Assembly (NCBI GenBank): GCA_963727245.1
Contig: CAVSFO010000001.1
Coordinates: 1 to 64,000, forward strand
Origin: JBKQVT01 sp963727245
GTDB taxonomy: Bacteria; Planctomycetota; Planctomycetia; Pirellulales; Thermoguttaceae
Direction: 5' to 3'
DNA: 64,000 bases
Below the pieces are notes generated by a model. That model was not told where the DNA came from. It worked only from the letters and a program-made list of their open reading frames with translations, and did no database searches. Positions 39,392-50,489 of this stretch are shown here, piece after piece (the stretch's first letter is position 1; every line of letters begins with the position of its first letter). The position numbers and the translations under genes are program-made.

Positions 39392-40617
39392 GGACGTCGG
39401 CTGAGGAACGACACGTTCACGCCCATCTCCGGCTTCAGATAGATCCCCTCCTCCTCGGCCGGCACCGCGACCTTCACCCGCACCGGCACCGCCCCCTTGG
39501 CCCGGTCGGCAATGGGCATCAGCCGCGACACGTAGCCCTCGTAGGTCCGCTCCGGGTAGGCCTCGGCGCGGATCTTGCACTTCTGGCCCTTGAACACCCG
39601 GGCCACGTCGCGCTCCTGGATCGACAGATCGACCTCCAGGTCGGAGAGGTCGGCCATCTCGCAGAGGCTGAAGGAGCCGTTGAAGGCGATGGGATTGACG
39701 ACGTTGCCCTCCTCGGCGTTCTTCTTGAGGATGGTGCCGGAGACCGGGGCGCGGATCGTGCAGTTGTCCAGCCGCCACTTGTTCTTGGCCACGTCGGCCT
39801 CCATCTGCCGCAATTCGGCCCGGGCGTTGTCGATCCGCTCGATGCGCGGGACCGTCCTTCATCAGCTTCAGGGCGAAGCGGAGCCGCTCGACGCGGCGGA
39901 ACATCGCCCAATACTGGCTCTCGGCCACTTCGTAGTCCTGCTGCGAGATCGCCTTGCTGCGGCAGCAGATCCTTGGCCCGCTGGTATTCGGTCTTCAACT
40001 GTTCCAACTGCGCCTCGCACTCGGCCAGCTCGGCCTTGCGCCTCGGAGATTTCTTCCGGGCGGTTGCCGCGCTCGGAGTTCCAGCAGGCGTTGCCGGGCG
40101 GCTTCCACGCAGGCCACGGCGTGCTCGTAGTCGGCCCGATAATCGGTGTCTTCCAGTTCCGCCACCACGTCCCCCTTCTTCACCCGCATCCCCTCTTGGA
40201 TGGGCAGCCGGACGATCATGCCGTTGACCTTGGGGCTGACGAGAATCTGGTGCACCGGGATGATGTAGCCCTTGGCCTCCAGGGCCAGGGCGCCGGAGTC
40301 GGCCGTTTCGGCCGCCGGGGCCAGGTTGGCGGGCGATTGGGGCGGGGGATCGGCCGCCGGGCGGGCCCGCTCGGAATGCGGCGCAATCGCGAAATAGCCG
40401 ACCACGATCAGGGCCGCGGCCAGCAGCAGGCAGAATCGCCCAGGGCAACAGCCCGCGGAGCGACCGCTCTTCGGCCGGCCCTTCCGGCAGCCGCAGGGAA
40501 AGCACCCGCTGGCTCAGCAGTCCCGGCGCATCGCCGTTGGTCTGGCCGTTGGACCGGGCCGTTGGCCTCGTCGGCAAGGTGGGGTTTCGGGATGTTGTGC
40601 GACTGGCTGACGCTCAC
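39388..40617 (-). CDS. HlyD/MacA-type periplasmic adaptor, frame breaks
   Basis: About 405 residues when joined. A cytoplasmic N-terminus and one membrane helix precede YIIPVHQILVSPKVNGMIVR and GMRVKKGDVVAELEDTDYRA, the first half of the lipoyl domain. A helical hairpin follows with DYEHAVACVEAARQRLLEL, then the second lipoyl half, LDNCTIRAPVSGTILKKNAE, and the beta-barrel, VDLSIQERDVARVFKGQKC. It links the inner-membrane ABC complex to an outer membrane channel. Breaks occur near 40440, 40060, 39960 and 39850. It is the first gene of a four-gene minus-strand operon with the ATPase and two permeases. Confidence 0.85.
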
Positions 40618-40756
40618 GGCCGCCTCTCTCTGCCGCCAAGTATGGAACGCCGACGACAGCTAACTCCATTATGCCAGAAAGCCGGGCGTTTGGCTAGTGC
40701 TTTAGGGTGGGATGCAAAGAATGGGGGCTTTGGGAAACCGCCGGCCGCCGCTACCA

Positions 40757-41415
40757 CTACGGCTTGTTGTGGTGGCGAATGATGCGGCCTTCCACCAGGT
40801 AGACCACGTCTTCGGCGATGTTGGTGGCCAGGTCGGCGATCCGCTCCAGGTTGCGGGAGACCGCCAGCAGGCGGAGGTAGGCCCGCACCAGGTCGGGATG
40901 CTGGGCGATCTGGCCCTCGATCTCGATGCGGCTCTGGTATTTCATCTGGTCGACCTCGTCGTCGCGGCGGCACACCTCGGTGGCCTGCTCGGCGTCCATG
41001 TTGACCAGGGCGTCGATGCTGTCGCGGAGCATGGCCTGCGTCTTGTCCCACATGGCCCCCAGGTCGAAGCTGACTCGACCGGGGGTTCGCCGATCAGGGC
41101 GCGGGCCTTGTGGGCGATGTTCACCGCCATGTCGCCGATCCGCTCCAGGTCGTTGTTGATCTTCAAGGTGGCGATGATCAACCGCAGATCGACGGCCACC
41201 GGCTGGTAGAGCGCCAGGGCCTTCAGACACTCCTCTTCCACCTCGATCTCGCGATGGTCGATGTCCAGGTCGCGCTGCTCGACCTCGCGGGCCAGGGCCT
41301 CGTCGCGCTCCAGTACCGCCCGCAGCGCCATCTCCACCTGGTCTTCCACCAGGGCGCAGAGGGAGAGGACGTGCTTCTTGAGGTGGTCGATTTCGCGTTG
41401 CAGGTGGGCCGACAT
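40757..41415 (-). CDS. phoU: phosphate signalling protein PhoU, one frame break
   Basis: The protein of about 218 residues has two PhoU helical domains. The first has LCALVEDQVEMALRAVLERD and DLRLIIATLKINNDLERIGD; the second has VRAYLRLLAVSRNLERIADL. The repeated E-R-I-x-D-x-A metal-binding signature (ERIGDMAVNIA and ERIADLATNIA) is clear. PhoU links the Pst phosphate transporter to the PhoR/PhoB two-component system. No pst or pho genes are adjacent. The break lies near 41085. The start MSAHLQREIDHLKKH is the usual PhoU beginning. Confidence 0.93.
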
Positions 41416-41542
41416 GATTTGTCCCCGGCAGTGAGCAAGAAGTCCGGCTTTACAGTAGGTCATCTTGGCCGGCCTGTCAAGGGCGATGGCCCCCGGCGCG
41501 ACACCTGGACGCCGCCCTCGGCGTCAACTATATTGAAGGGCA

Positions 41543-41650
41543 GCGAGCCGCGGGGTTTATCCCCGCGGTTGCCCGTGGGGTGCCACTGGCTTCGCCAGTG
41601 CCTGTGGGCGACCTGCCCGGCCGGGCACTGGCAGAGCCAGTGGCACACGC
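41543..41650. repeat. GAGCCGCGGGG palindrome half plus GTGCCACTGGC palindrome
   Basis: GCGAGCCGCGGGGTTTATCC continues to CCGCGGTTGCC, the left half of the repeat family described at 43562. Then TGCCACTGGCTTCGCCAGTG and an inverted CACTGGCAGAGCCAGTGGCA bracket about 25 bases. It sits between the divergent phoU and glmS genes. The right GAGCCGC partner is missing here. Confidence 0.75.
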
Positions 41651-41678
41651 GTCACCAAATCGCAAGCGAGGAACTTCC

Positions 41679-43550
<1,872 letters not shown>

Positions 43551-43561
43551 CGGCAGCACAA

Positions 43562-43659
43562 GCGAGCCGCGGGGTTTATCCCCGCGGTTGCGTGGCGCCG
43601 CCGGAAAACCCCGCTTGATAGCGCCGCCAAACCGCCGGGATAAACCCGGCGGCTCGCTG
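43562..43659. repeat. GAGCCGC...GCGGCTC palindromic repeat pair
   Basis: GCGAGCCGCGGGGTTTATCC...GCGGTTG on the left and AACCGCCGGGATAAACCCGG...CGGCTCGCT on the right are each self-complementary and also inverted to one another, about 45 bases apart. It begins 11 bases after the glmS stop. Other copies lie at 44162, 47828, 50309 and 51358. Confidence 0.85.
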
Positions 43660-43671
43660 GGAGGGGGAACA

Positions 43672-44142
43672 ATGGGCCGGCGACAATTCACAGTCCGAAC
43701 GCTGTTGGTCTGGATGGTCGTGTTCGCCTTGCTGTGCGGGGCCCTTTCGGCAAGCGGCGTGCCGCTGCCGCTCTTCGTCATACTGTTTTCGTTGGTCGCC
43801 GTGGTATGGCTCGCAACGTTGTTCTGCCCGCCGCGCGTCGCGTGCGGCATCAGTGTCGGAATAGGCACAATTTTGGGAGTGCCCGGCGGTATCGCAGTGA
43901 TTCAGCCTTCCAGAAGCCCTGGACCCTCCTTGGGCGAACAGGTCTTCCTCGCCGTCGTTATTGTCATGTTTTTTGCCGCGTTCGGGGTTAGCCTCTATGG
44001 CGAATCGTGTTTGTCAACCGCCTCATCGAGCGGGATGACGACCGTGACGAAGGCGACGCAGGGCAGGACCGCGGCGGTTCCGACGGCTGACGCCGTAGGT
44101 CGGGGCACACTTCCAATCTCCGCTGGCGTAGGTTATGCTTAA
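43672..44142 (+). CDS. hypothetical membrane protein (156 aa)
   Basis: The start MGRRQFTVRTLLVWMVVFAL is like the opening of many short planctomycete membrane proteins (compare the MQYRLSTLLLAFVVV of the DUF1559-like pair). Three more hydrophobic segments follow (about residues 30-50, 58-78 and 95-115). The C-terminal 50 residues are Ser/Thr-rich and may come from noncoding sequence. GGGGGAA precedes the ATG. No function can be assigned. Confidence 0.55.
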   Translation: MGRRQFTVRTLLVWMVVFALLCGALSASGVPLPLFVILFSLVAVVWLATLFCPPRVACGISVGIGTILGVPGGIAVIQPSRSPGPSLGEQVFLAVVIVMFFAAFGVSLYGESCLSTASSSGMTTVTKATQGRTAAVPTADAVGRGTLPISAGVGYA

Positions 44143-44248
44143 GCATGATGAACCGGCTGGTGCGAGCCGCGGGGTTTATCCCCGCGGTTGCCCGACCCCG
44201 CCAAACGCCCGGCCGGTAGCACACGCCACCAAACCGCCGGCATAAACC

Positions 44249-45732
44249 CTTAAGTTTACCCACATCTTTGTCGTTGGAAGGCGGTCGTAATGTCAACCAT
44301 CGCTTGAAGTTTGGTCCACCCGCGCCACAAAATGAGCCAACCGGGCGGATGATCGTGCTTGCGGTTCTGGTGGCCGCCCAGCCGGGCCAGGGGGTAGTAG
44401 AACTCGTGCACCGTCAGATCAGTTCGCATCTTCTTGTAACGCCACAGGGCGAGCACGGTGACAAATTCCACCGGCAGCAGTTCGCTCGCCGGGCCGCTGC
44501 TGCGCGTCCGGTCGACGGCTGGCGTTACGCAGGTTCAATAAAAACAGCGCGATCACCGACAGCAACGCAATGACCGGCTGCAATCGCTCCTCGTTGCTGA
44601 ATTGCATATCCTCGATGTTCGCCCCCGTCTTCATCGCCTTGTGATACTCCTCGATGATCCAACGACACTCGTACCAGAAAATCCGTTCCCGCGCATCTTC
44701 CACATTGCGTACCGGTACGTTGGTCAACAGAATCCATTCCACCGGCTCCACACCCTCGGGCGGCTTGATCTCCCGCACGCAAATTACCCAGGCTTTCAGC
44801 GGCACCCCGCGAACCTCGCCGCGCGGCTGCCGGGGAATCAACAACGTGACCTCCGCCCAGGCAATGCCGACCGTCGCGACGGCGCCGCATGCTTGGTGGT
44901 GGCGGGCACCTCTACCGTCTTGGTATCCGTCGGGGGCAAGGCCCGCACGTAGTCGTGCAACTTCGTTTCTCCCCTGTTTTCCAGGGCGATACAGCGATTA
45001 TGCTTCGATCGCACGAGGTACGATTTCACGGCGGATTCCTGGTAGTCGATGAATTCCAGGAGATCGGCCCCCCGATCCGCGACTTCCACCCAGCGCCGGC
45101 CCGGCGGCGCCGCGGGAATGGTCTTGCTGGCGTGCTTCCACATCCGCGACTCGCGATCCGGACGCTCGCGACATTGCTTTCGCGTTTCCTTCTTGGGGGC
45201 CTGCGGACGCTTGATCAACTTCTGGTAGGCCAGGCCGAGGACTTCCCGCGTCTCGGCGACGATGGTGAGCGTGTTGTGGACCAGGTAACCGCGGCCGTTC
45301 CCGTCGCCGATCCGCCCCAAATCCTTCAGCGAGTGCAACCCGCTGTAGTCGAGTTCCGTGCCGTCATGGATGTGGAGGACCGTACCGGACGCCTCGGCCG
45401 CCAGTCGCAAGGTCCGCTCCCGCGACGGCGCCAGCACCGCCTCGTGCGTCACCTCGTCCCTGGCCGCCAGCCGGTACAGACCTTTCAGACCGGCGGGGTC
45501 GCTGAGCTTGTCCGGGAGCGTACCCCCGGGATGTTTCACCATTCGATCAGCCACTTGCACCAGTCGCCGCGTTCTGCGCACATCGCCCAATTCCGCCGAA
45601 CCAAAATGCAGCTCGCCGAAACTACGCTCCAACACTTGCCGGTCGTCCATGACCCTCATCCTTTCGCTAAACTGAGCCCGGGAAATCCTTTCCGTCCGGT
45701 GGAGTATAGCAGAAGATGTGGGTAAACTTAAG
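44249..45732. mobile_element. IS4-family (Tn5/IS50-like) insertion sequence
   Basis: Perfect inverted ends of at least 20 bp (CTTAAGTTTACCCACATCTT on both sides) enclose a transposase gene. The element is flanked by GCATAAACC (44240-44248) and GCATAAAGC (45733-45741), a nine-base target duplication with one mismatch. Nine bases is the known duplication length of Tn5. The target was a GAGCCGC palindromic repeat. Confidence 0.88.
44256..45659 (-). CDS. IS4-family Tn5-like transposase, two frame breaks
   Basis: Joined, about 465 residues. The N-terminal DNA-binding domain has FGELHFGSAELGDVRRTRRL and DKLSDPAGLKGLYRLAARDE, as in Tn5 transposase. The catalytic acids are in HIHDGTELDYSGL (first Asp), EVADRGADLLEFID (second Asp) and WIIEEYHKAMKTG (Glu), matching the Y-R-E-K type box of the IS4 family. 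The C-terminal LTVHEFYYPLARLGGHQNRK is also typical. Breaks near 44880 and 44480 look like sequencing insertions, so the element may be intact in life. An alternative start is the second Met at 45650. Confidence 0.88.
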
Positions 45733-45788
45733 GCATAAAGCCGGCGGCTCGCTGCTTCCTTCCCACCTTGAATCGGAGAATTCGCAAC

Positions 45789-47816
45789 ATGACACGCTCA
45801 CCCTGCCTCGCAATTGTTCTGTTCGCCCTCGGCATCCTGCTTGCCCAGCCGGCCAGTGCGGCGCCGGCCAACTATGCCCGGCCCTGCCAGCCGGTGGTCA
45901 AGCCGGCCTTCCTGCCCCTGCCGGTCGGCAGCGTCGAGCCGGCGGGCTGGCTGCGGGATTGGGCCGTGGCCGCCCGGCAAGGCATCACCGGCCACCTCGA
46001 CGAATATCACTCCGTCTATCACGACGCCTGGAAGGGCCCGGGGGTCCAGGGCAACGGCATGGGCCCCGACGGCACCGGCTGGCCGCTGGAACAGTGCTCC
46101 TATTGGCTCGACGGCGCGATCCGGCTGGGCCTGATTCTGCACGACGAGTCGCTCATCAAGAAAATCCGCGCCCGGTTGGACCCCATCGTCGAGGGCGTGA
46201 ACAAGGCCGATCCCGGCGCCACCTTCATCTACTGGAAGAAAGGCTACAAGCCCCAGGGCTTCAACAGTTGGGCCCATTCGCAGATGGGCCGCGCCCTGGT
46301 GGCCCTCTACCAGGGCACCGGCGATAAACGCGTGCTCGACGCCCTGGTCAAGGTCTATGCCGACTATCCCGCGAAGATGGGCGAGATCGACTTCAACGAC
46401 GTCCGCGGCGTCTGCAACCTGGACGCCATGCTGGAGACCTATTCCTACAGCGGCGACCGGCGGATCCTCGACCGCGCGCAGGCGGCCATCGCCCAGCCCG
46501 AGGTGGCCAACGTGCTGCGCCTCTGGCGCCTGGGCAACGTCAGCCCCGGCCACACGGTCATCCTCTGCGAAAACATCCGCTTGCCGGCCTTGGTCTATCC
46601 CTGGACCGGCGACCGCAGCCAGCTTCTGGCCACGCTCAACGCGTTCCGGTGGCTGGAGACGAACAACATGCTCCCCTACGGCGTCCCCTCGGGCCAGGAA
46701 AACGTCTGTGGCATCGGGGCCTTCCGCAAGACCGAGACCTGCGACGTGACCGCCTATCTGCTGTTGACATCCTGGCTCTATCGCATCCAGGGCGACGGCG
46801 ATTGGGGCGACCGCATGGAGCGGGCCTTCTTCAACGCCGCCGCGGCCCCCATCGCCCGCGACTTCAAGACGATGTGCTACTACCAGTCGCCCAACCGCAT
46901 CGGGGGCCAGACGCTGCCGCAATTTCTCAACGGCGGCGGCGACACGAACTGGCTGCGGTTCAGCAAGCTGGGCTTTCCCAATGTCCTCTGCTGCGTGGGG
47001 GCCTGCAACCGCATCCTCCCCTATTACATCCAGCACATGTGGATGGGCACGGAAGACAACGGGCTGGCGGCCACGCTCTACGGCCCCTCGACCGTCTCGG
47101 CCTTGGCGGGGCAGGGGGTGCCGACGCGGCTGACCACCACAACCAACTACCCCTTCGACGAGACGATTCGGATTGCCGTCGACCCGGAGAAGGACGCGGA
47201 ATTTCCCCTCTACCTGCGAGTGCCCGCCTGGTGCAACCAGCCGCAGATTACGGTCAACGGCGAGAAGTCGCCGACGGCGACCTGCGTGAAGGGCTTCGTG
47301 AAGGTTGCCCGCCGCTGGTCCAAGGGCGACGTGGTCGAGCTGCGATTGCCGATGGCCCCGCGGGTCGAGCGCGGCTATGAGACCGAGTTCCCGGCCGCCA
47401 ACCGCCAGTATTACCAGCGCGAGCCGGACGCGGTCTTCCAGCTTCGCCGCTTGCCCTATGCGAGCGTAGTTTACGGGCCGCTCTTGTTTGCGTTGCCGAT
47501 CCGCGACATCGATCCCAATACGCCGGCGAAGGGCGCCAAGTGGCAATACGCGTTGGACGTTGAGGCCTGGAATGCGGCCCACGCCATCCAGGTCGAGCGC
47601 AAGGCGATGCCGGCCCATTGGGACTGGCCCTTGGACGGCCCGCTGGTCTTGACCGCGCCGGCCCGGTCGATCGATTGGAAACCCAGCGACGCCCAGCCGT
47701 TGCCCAATGGGCCGGTTGTGGGCACGTCCTCGGAGACGATCCGGCTGGTGCCCTACGGTTGCACGAAATTCCGCATTTCGATGTTCCCCGTGACTCCGCG
47801 GATGGTGAACAACTAG
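45789..47816 (+). CDS. secreted GH127/DUF1680-type glycoside hydrolase (beta-L-arabinofuranosidase-like)
   Basis: This intact 675-residue protein has a signal peptide (LAIVLFALGILLAQPASA). An alpha/alpha-barrel follows, with VQGNGMGPDGTGWPLEQCSY, then FRKTETCDVTAYLLL and FPNVLCCVGACNR. In the beta-L-arabinofuranosidase HypBA1 the catalytic zinc is held by a Glu-x-Cys pair and a Cys-Cys pair; both motifs (ETC and CC) are present here. A C-terminal beta-sandwich follows. It probably removes arabinofuranose or a related sugar from plant or algal polysaccharide in the periplasm. GGAGAA precedes the ATG. It follows the IS element directly, so its former upstream context may be lost. Confidence 0.88.
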   Translation: MTRSPCLAIVLFALGILLAQPASAAPANYARPCQPVVKPAFLPLPVGSVEPAGWLRDWAVAARQGITGHLDEYHSVYHDAWKGPGVQGNGMGPDGTGWPLEQCSYWLDGAIRLGLILHDESLIKKIRARLDPIVEGVNKADPGATFIYWKKGYKPQGFNSWAHSQMGRALVALYQGTGDKRVLDALVKVYADYPAKMGEIDFNDVRGVCNLDAMLETYSYSGDRRILDRAQAAIAQPEVANVLRLWRLGNVSPGHTVILCENIRLPALVYPWTGDRSQLLATLNAFRWLETNNMLPYGVPSGQENVCGIGAFRKTETCDVTAYLLLTSWLYRIQGDGDWGDRMERAFFNAAAAPIARDFKTMCYYQSPNRIGGQTLPQFLNGGGDTNWLRFSKLGFPNVLCCVGACNRILPYYIQHMWMGTEDNGLAATLYGPSTVSALAGQGVPTRLTTTTNYPFDETIRIAVDPEKDAEFPLYLRVPAWCNQPQITVNGEKSPTATCVKGFVKVARRWSKGDVVELRLPMAPRVERGYETEFPAANRQYYQREPDAVFQLRRLPYASVVYGPLLFALPIRDIDPNTPAKGAKWQYALDVEAWNAAHAIQVERKAMPAHWDWPLDGPLVLTAPARSIDWKPSDAQPLPNGPVVGTSSETIRLVPYGCTKFRISMFPVTPRMVNN

Positions 47817-47827
47817 CCAGCGCGCCG

Positions 47828-47991
47828 AGCGAGCCGCGGGGTTTATCCCCGCGGTTTCGCTGCGCTGCGACAGATCGTGGCCGTGTGCCACTGGCTATGC
47901 CAGTGCCTGTCGCCCAGCGGTTCAGGAAAACACTGGCAAAGCCAGTGGCACACGCGCCGCCCAACCGCCGGGATAAACCCGGCGGCTCGCT
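47828..47991. repeat. GAGCCGC palindromic pair with internal GTGCCACTGGC palindrome
   Basis: A GCGAGCCGCGGGGTTTATCC left half and a GGGATAAACCCGGCGGCTCG right half enclose TGCCACTGGCTATGCCAGTG and its inverse GCAAAGCCAGTGGCA. It lies between the convergent GH127 and radical SAM stops; the radical SAM stop codon starts at its last base. Confidence 0.85.
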
Positions 47992-49470
47992 TACCGTGCC
48001 ACCCGCGTGGCCAACTCCTGCGGCTCGATCCGCGGCGAATGGGCGCCGCAACTCTCCGCGGTGGCCACGCTGGGCTCCGGCAGCGGATAGAAACCGAACT
48101 GGCAGAGCAAATCGAGCTTCGGCAAGACGTTACCCGCCAGGTCGATGTGAAAGAAGCCCGGGAAGAGGTCCGGATTGTCGAGGATGAGTTGAAAATATTC
48201 CCGAATACCGCTCGGGCAGTTCGATCCGCCCGCCGCGACAGACCTCGTGGCCGGTGAAGACGAACTCGGGCAGGAGATAGGGGCAGAACTCCAGCGCAGC
48301 CCGGCCGCTCCATTGGCGGTAAATCTCCGTCTGCGGCAGCAGCGACAGCAGGCTGGGCAGGATCCGCGCCCCGAGCATGCGGAACGAGACCATCTGGAAG
48401 AGCGACTGCCCGAAATCCTCCATCGTCTCGAAAGGGAAGCCCCAGACGAAGAAGGCGTCGACCCGCGGGAAGATCGGGATCGCCTTGGGCACGACCTCCA
48501 GCGACTGGGCCGCGGTGAAGCCCTTCTTGATCTGCCTGGAGCACGCGGTCGGAGCCCGACTCGATGCCGAAGCGGCAGCTCGACGCAGCCGGTGGCGGCC
48601 ATCGCCCGCATCATCTCCTCGTCCACCAGGTTCACCCGGCCGAAGGCCTTCCATTGCACGTTGAGCCCGCGGCGGTCCAACTCGTCGCAGAACCGCATCA
48701 CCTGCGGTTTTCCGGAAACGAAGAACTCGTCCTGGAAGAGAAACAGGTCCACGCCCGCCGCGCGGTGCAGGAACTCCATCTCATCGACGATGTTCCTGGG
48801 GCTGCGGCTGTAGCTTTCCAGGTTCCACACCGGGGCGACCGAGCAGAAGGTGCAAGGGTAGGGGCACCCCCGGCTGGTCATCATGCCGTAGCCGGCGTAA
48901 CGCTTCAGTTCCACGCGCTGGAACGCCGGGAAGGGGATCGAGTCCAGGTCGGTGATCCGCTCCCGGTCGGGCGTGTGGACGATGCGGCCGTCGCGGCGGA
49001 ACGAGATGCCGCGAACGCCGGAGAGGTCGCCGCCGCGGCGGAGGGCGGCCAGCAGCTCCGGGCCGGTCCGCTCGGCCTCGCCGCGCGCAGATCACGTCGA
49101 TCCAGGGGGCCCGCGTGAGGACTTTTTCCTCGACCGCCTTGGTGCCCACGCCGCCCAGTACGAGCGTGCGGTCGGGATAGCGCCGGCGGAGGGCCCGCAT
49201 CGCCAGCATCGTGAACGGCAGCAGGTTGGCCATGCAGGAGAGGCCGATCACCGGCGCCGGGTCGGCGAGGAAATCGAGGAAGACGCCCATGTCGAAGGGC
49301 TCCTCCGACTCAACGCACTGGTAATCGCGGAAATCGACAGCGAAGCCGGCGTCTTCCAGGGCCCGCGTCAGGTAGAGTGGCCCCAGCGGGACGTGCAGCT
49401 CGCGCTCCACCTCCTCGCCGTAGCGCATGAAGAGCATGTTCAGGTTGACCAGGGTGATGTCGGCGGTCAC
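47991..49470 (-). CDS. B12-binding radical SAM protein, frame breaks
   Basis: Joined, about 490 residues. The N-terminal cobalamin-binding-like domain has PLGPLYLTRALEDAGFAVDF and VIGLSCMANLLPFTMLAMRA, then LVLGGVGTKA. The radical SAM core has SRGCPYPCTFC, the C-x3-C-x2-C ligand set of the 4Fe-4S cluster, and VDLFLFQDEFFVSGKPQVMR. FFVWGFPFETMEDFGQSLFQ is typical of the class. Such enzymes do methylations and other radical chemistry. GTG at 49470 is chosen because AGGAG lies nine bases before it. Breaks lie near 49120, 48590 and 48190. It stands 55 bases after a precursor-like gene on the same strand. Confidence 0.88.
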
Positions 49471-49525
49471 GGGCCACTCCTGACGGCGTGGAAGGACTTT
49501 GCGACGCAATACTGGCCCGGCGATT

Positions 49526-50212
49526 TCACTGCGCGGGCGGGTTCAGGTTCGGGATGCCCGGACGAATGCCGCCCACGGACGGATGGTGAGGCGGCGGCTT
49601 GGGCGGCACCGGTTCGGGCTCATCCGGGGTGCTATCCGGCGGCGGTGGCTGCACAGGCTTGTCTGGCGGCGGCGCCGGCGGCTTGTCTGGCTGGATGCCC
49701 CTGGTCGGCGGCGGTGGCGGCGGAATAGGCGGCTTGTCCGCCGGGATGCCCCTCGAGTGCTCGATCCGATCTGGCCGCTCGGGCGGCCGGCTGCCTCCTG
49801 CCGGCGGCGGCACTTCCTTGGAGCAACTCGTCGTCATCAGGCCGATCGCGGCCAGCATGGCGGCCGCGGCCTGGCCGAGGAACACGCGGCGGTGCTGCTG
49901 CGGCACGGTCGTTTGCGCGATGATCGCTGCAAGCTGCCCGGCTGGCGTGGCGGCCAGCATCATCGCCTCGGCCGGCTCCAGGGCCAGGCCGATGCTGGCG
50001 GCGGCCGCCGCGCGGTCGCGGAGCAGCAGGTCCTTGAACGCCGGATCGATCGCGGCCTTCTTCAAGAGGACTTCCATGCCGCGGGGGATGTCGCCGATGG
50101 GCTGGCCGCTGCCGGGTGGCCGCCCGCCGACAATCGTGGTGCGGACCGCCGGCTGCTCGGCCGGGCGGTCGGCGCGGAACTGCGGGCCGGAGGGTTCTTC
50201 ACGTCCGCTCAT
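49526..50212 (-). CDS. precursor-like protein: helical leader, Tat/lipobox-like segment, Pro-rich repeats (228 aa)
   Basis: The protein divides into three parts. Residues 46-105 (MEVLLKKAAIDPAFKDLLL to AIIAQTTVP) form a helical segment reminiscent of the leader domains of nitrile-hydratase-like RiPP precursors. Residues 108-130 are HRRVFLGQAAAAMLAAIGLM then TTSC, which looks like an internal twin-arginine signal with a lipobox Cys at 130. Residues 131-228 are strongly Pro-rich, with the recurring phrase SRGIPADKPP (153-162), TRGIQPDKPP (170-179) and a weaker VGGIRPGIPN (213-222). AAAGGAG precedes the ATG. The adjacent radical SAM gene could modify it. Function is unproven; it may simply be a lipoprotein with a Pro-rich stalk. 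Confidence 0.7.
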   Translation of the reverse strand: MSGREEPSGPQFRADRPAEQPAVRTTIVGGRPPGSGQPIGDIPRGMEVLLKKAAIDPAFKDLLLRDRAAAAASIGLALEPAEAMMLAATPAGQLAAIIAQTTVPQQHRRVFLGQAAAAMLAAIGLMTTSCSKEVPPPAGGSRPPERPDRIEHSRGIPADKPPIPPPPPPTRGIQPDKPPAPPPDKPVQPPPPDSTPDEPEPVPPKPPPHHPSVGGIRPGIPNLNPPAQ

Positions 50213-50308
50213 GGGCTTCTCCTTTGCGGAAACGGTGTCGAACGTCAGGGGGACTGGGAGGCAGTATACACGATTTTGAGTTTTGAGGGTAGGTGGATCG
50301 GGGCCACG

Positions 50309-50405
50309 AGCGAGCCGCGGGGTTTATCCCCGCGGTTGCCCGGCATTGTCGGAAAACGCCGCTAGAGACGCCGCCCAACCGCCGGGATAAACCCGGCGGC
50401 TCGCT
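50309..50405. repeat. GAGCCGC palindromic repeat pair
   Basis: The complete left and right halves enclose about 40 bases. It lies in the divergent space between the precursor-like gene and the thymidylate-synthase-like gene. Confidence 0.85.
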
Positions 50406-50489
50406 GGGGGGCCTTGCCACATCGCCGCCGCGCGGCCAGAATAGGCCACTGGCCGCTGAACGACCCCCTGGATCACCGAAGGAGCATTC

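Larger units (their letters stand above)
44162..45753. repeat. GAGCCGC palindromic repeat interrupted by an IS4-family element
   Basis: The left part (GCGAGCCGCGGGGTTTATCC through AACCGCCGGCATAAACC) and the right part (GCATAAAGCCGGCGGCTCGC) together give one ordinary repeat once the insertion sequence and one copy of its nine-base duplication are removed. Confidence 0.8.

Noticed and set aside
41415..41678. glmS ribozyme upstream of glmS
   Set aside because: The space is filled by the palindromic repeats and shows none of the ribozyme core; such ribozymes are mainly found in Firmicutes.
44240..45741. Possible CRISPR-like array because of repeated palindromes around 41-52 kb
   Set aside because: The units are paired palindromes at irregular spacing between genes, with no regular spacers and no cas genes.
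45798..47891. Minus-strand open frame of about 700 codons over the GH127-type gene
   Set aside because: The plus strand has a signal peptide and the zinc-ligand motifs; the antisense frame is a GC-rich shadow.
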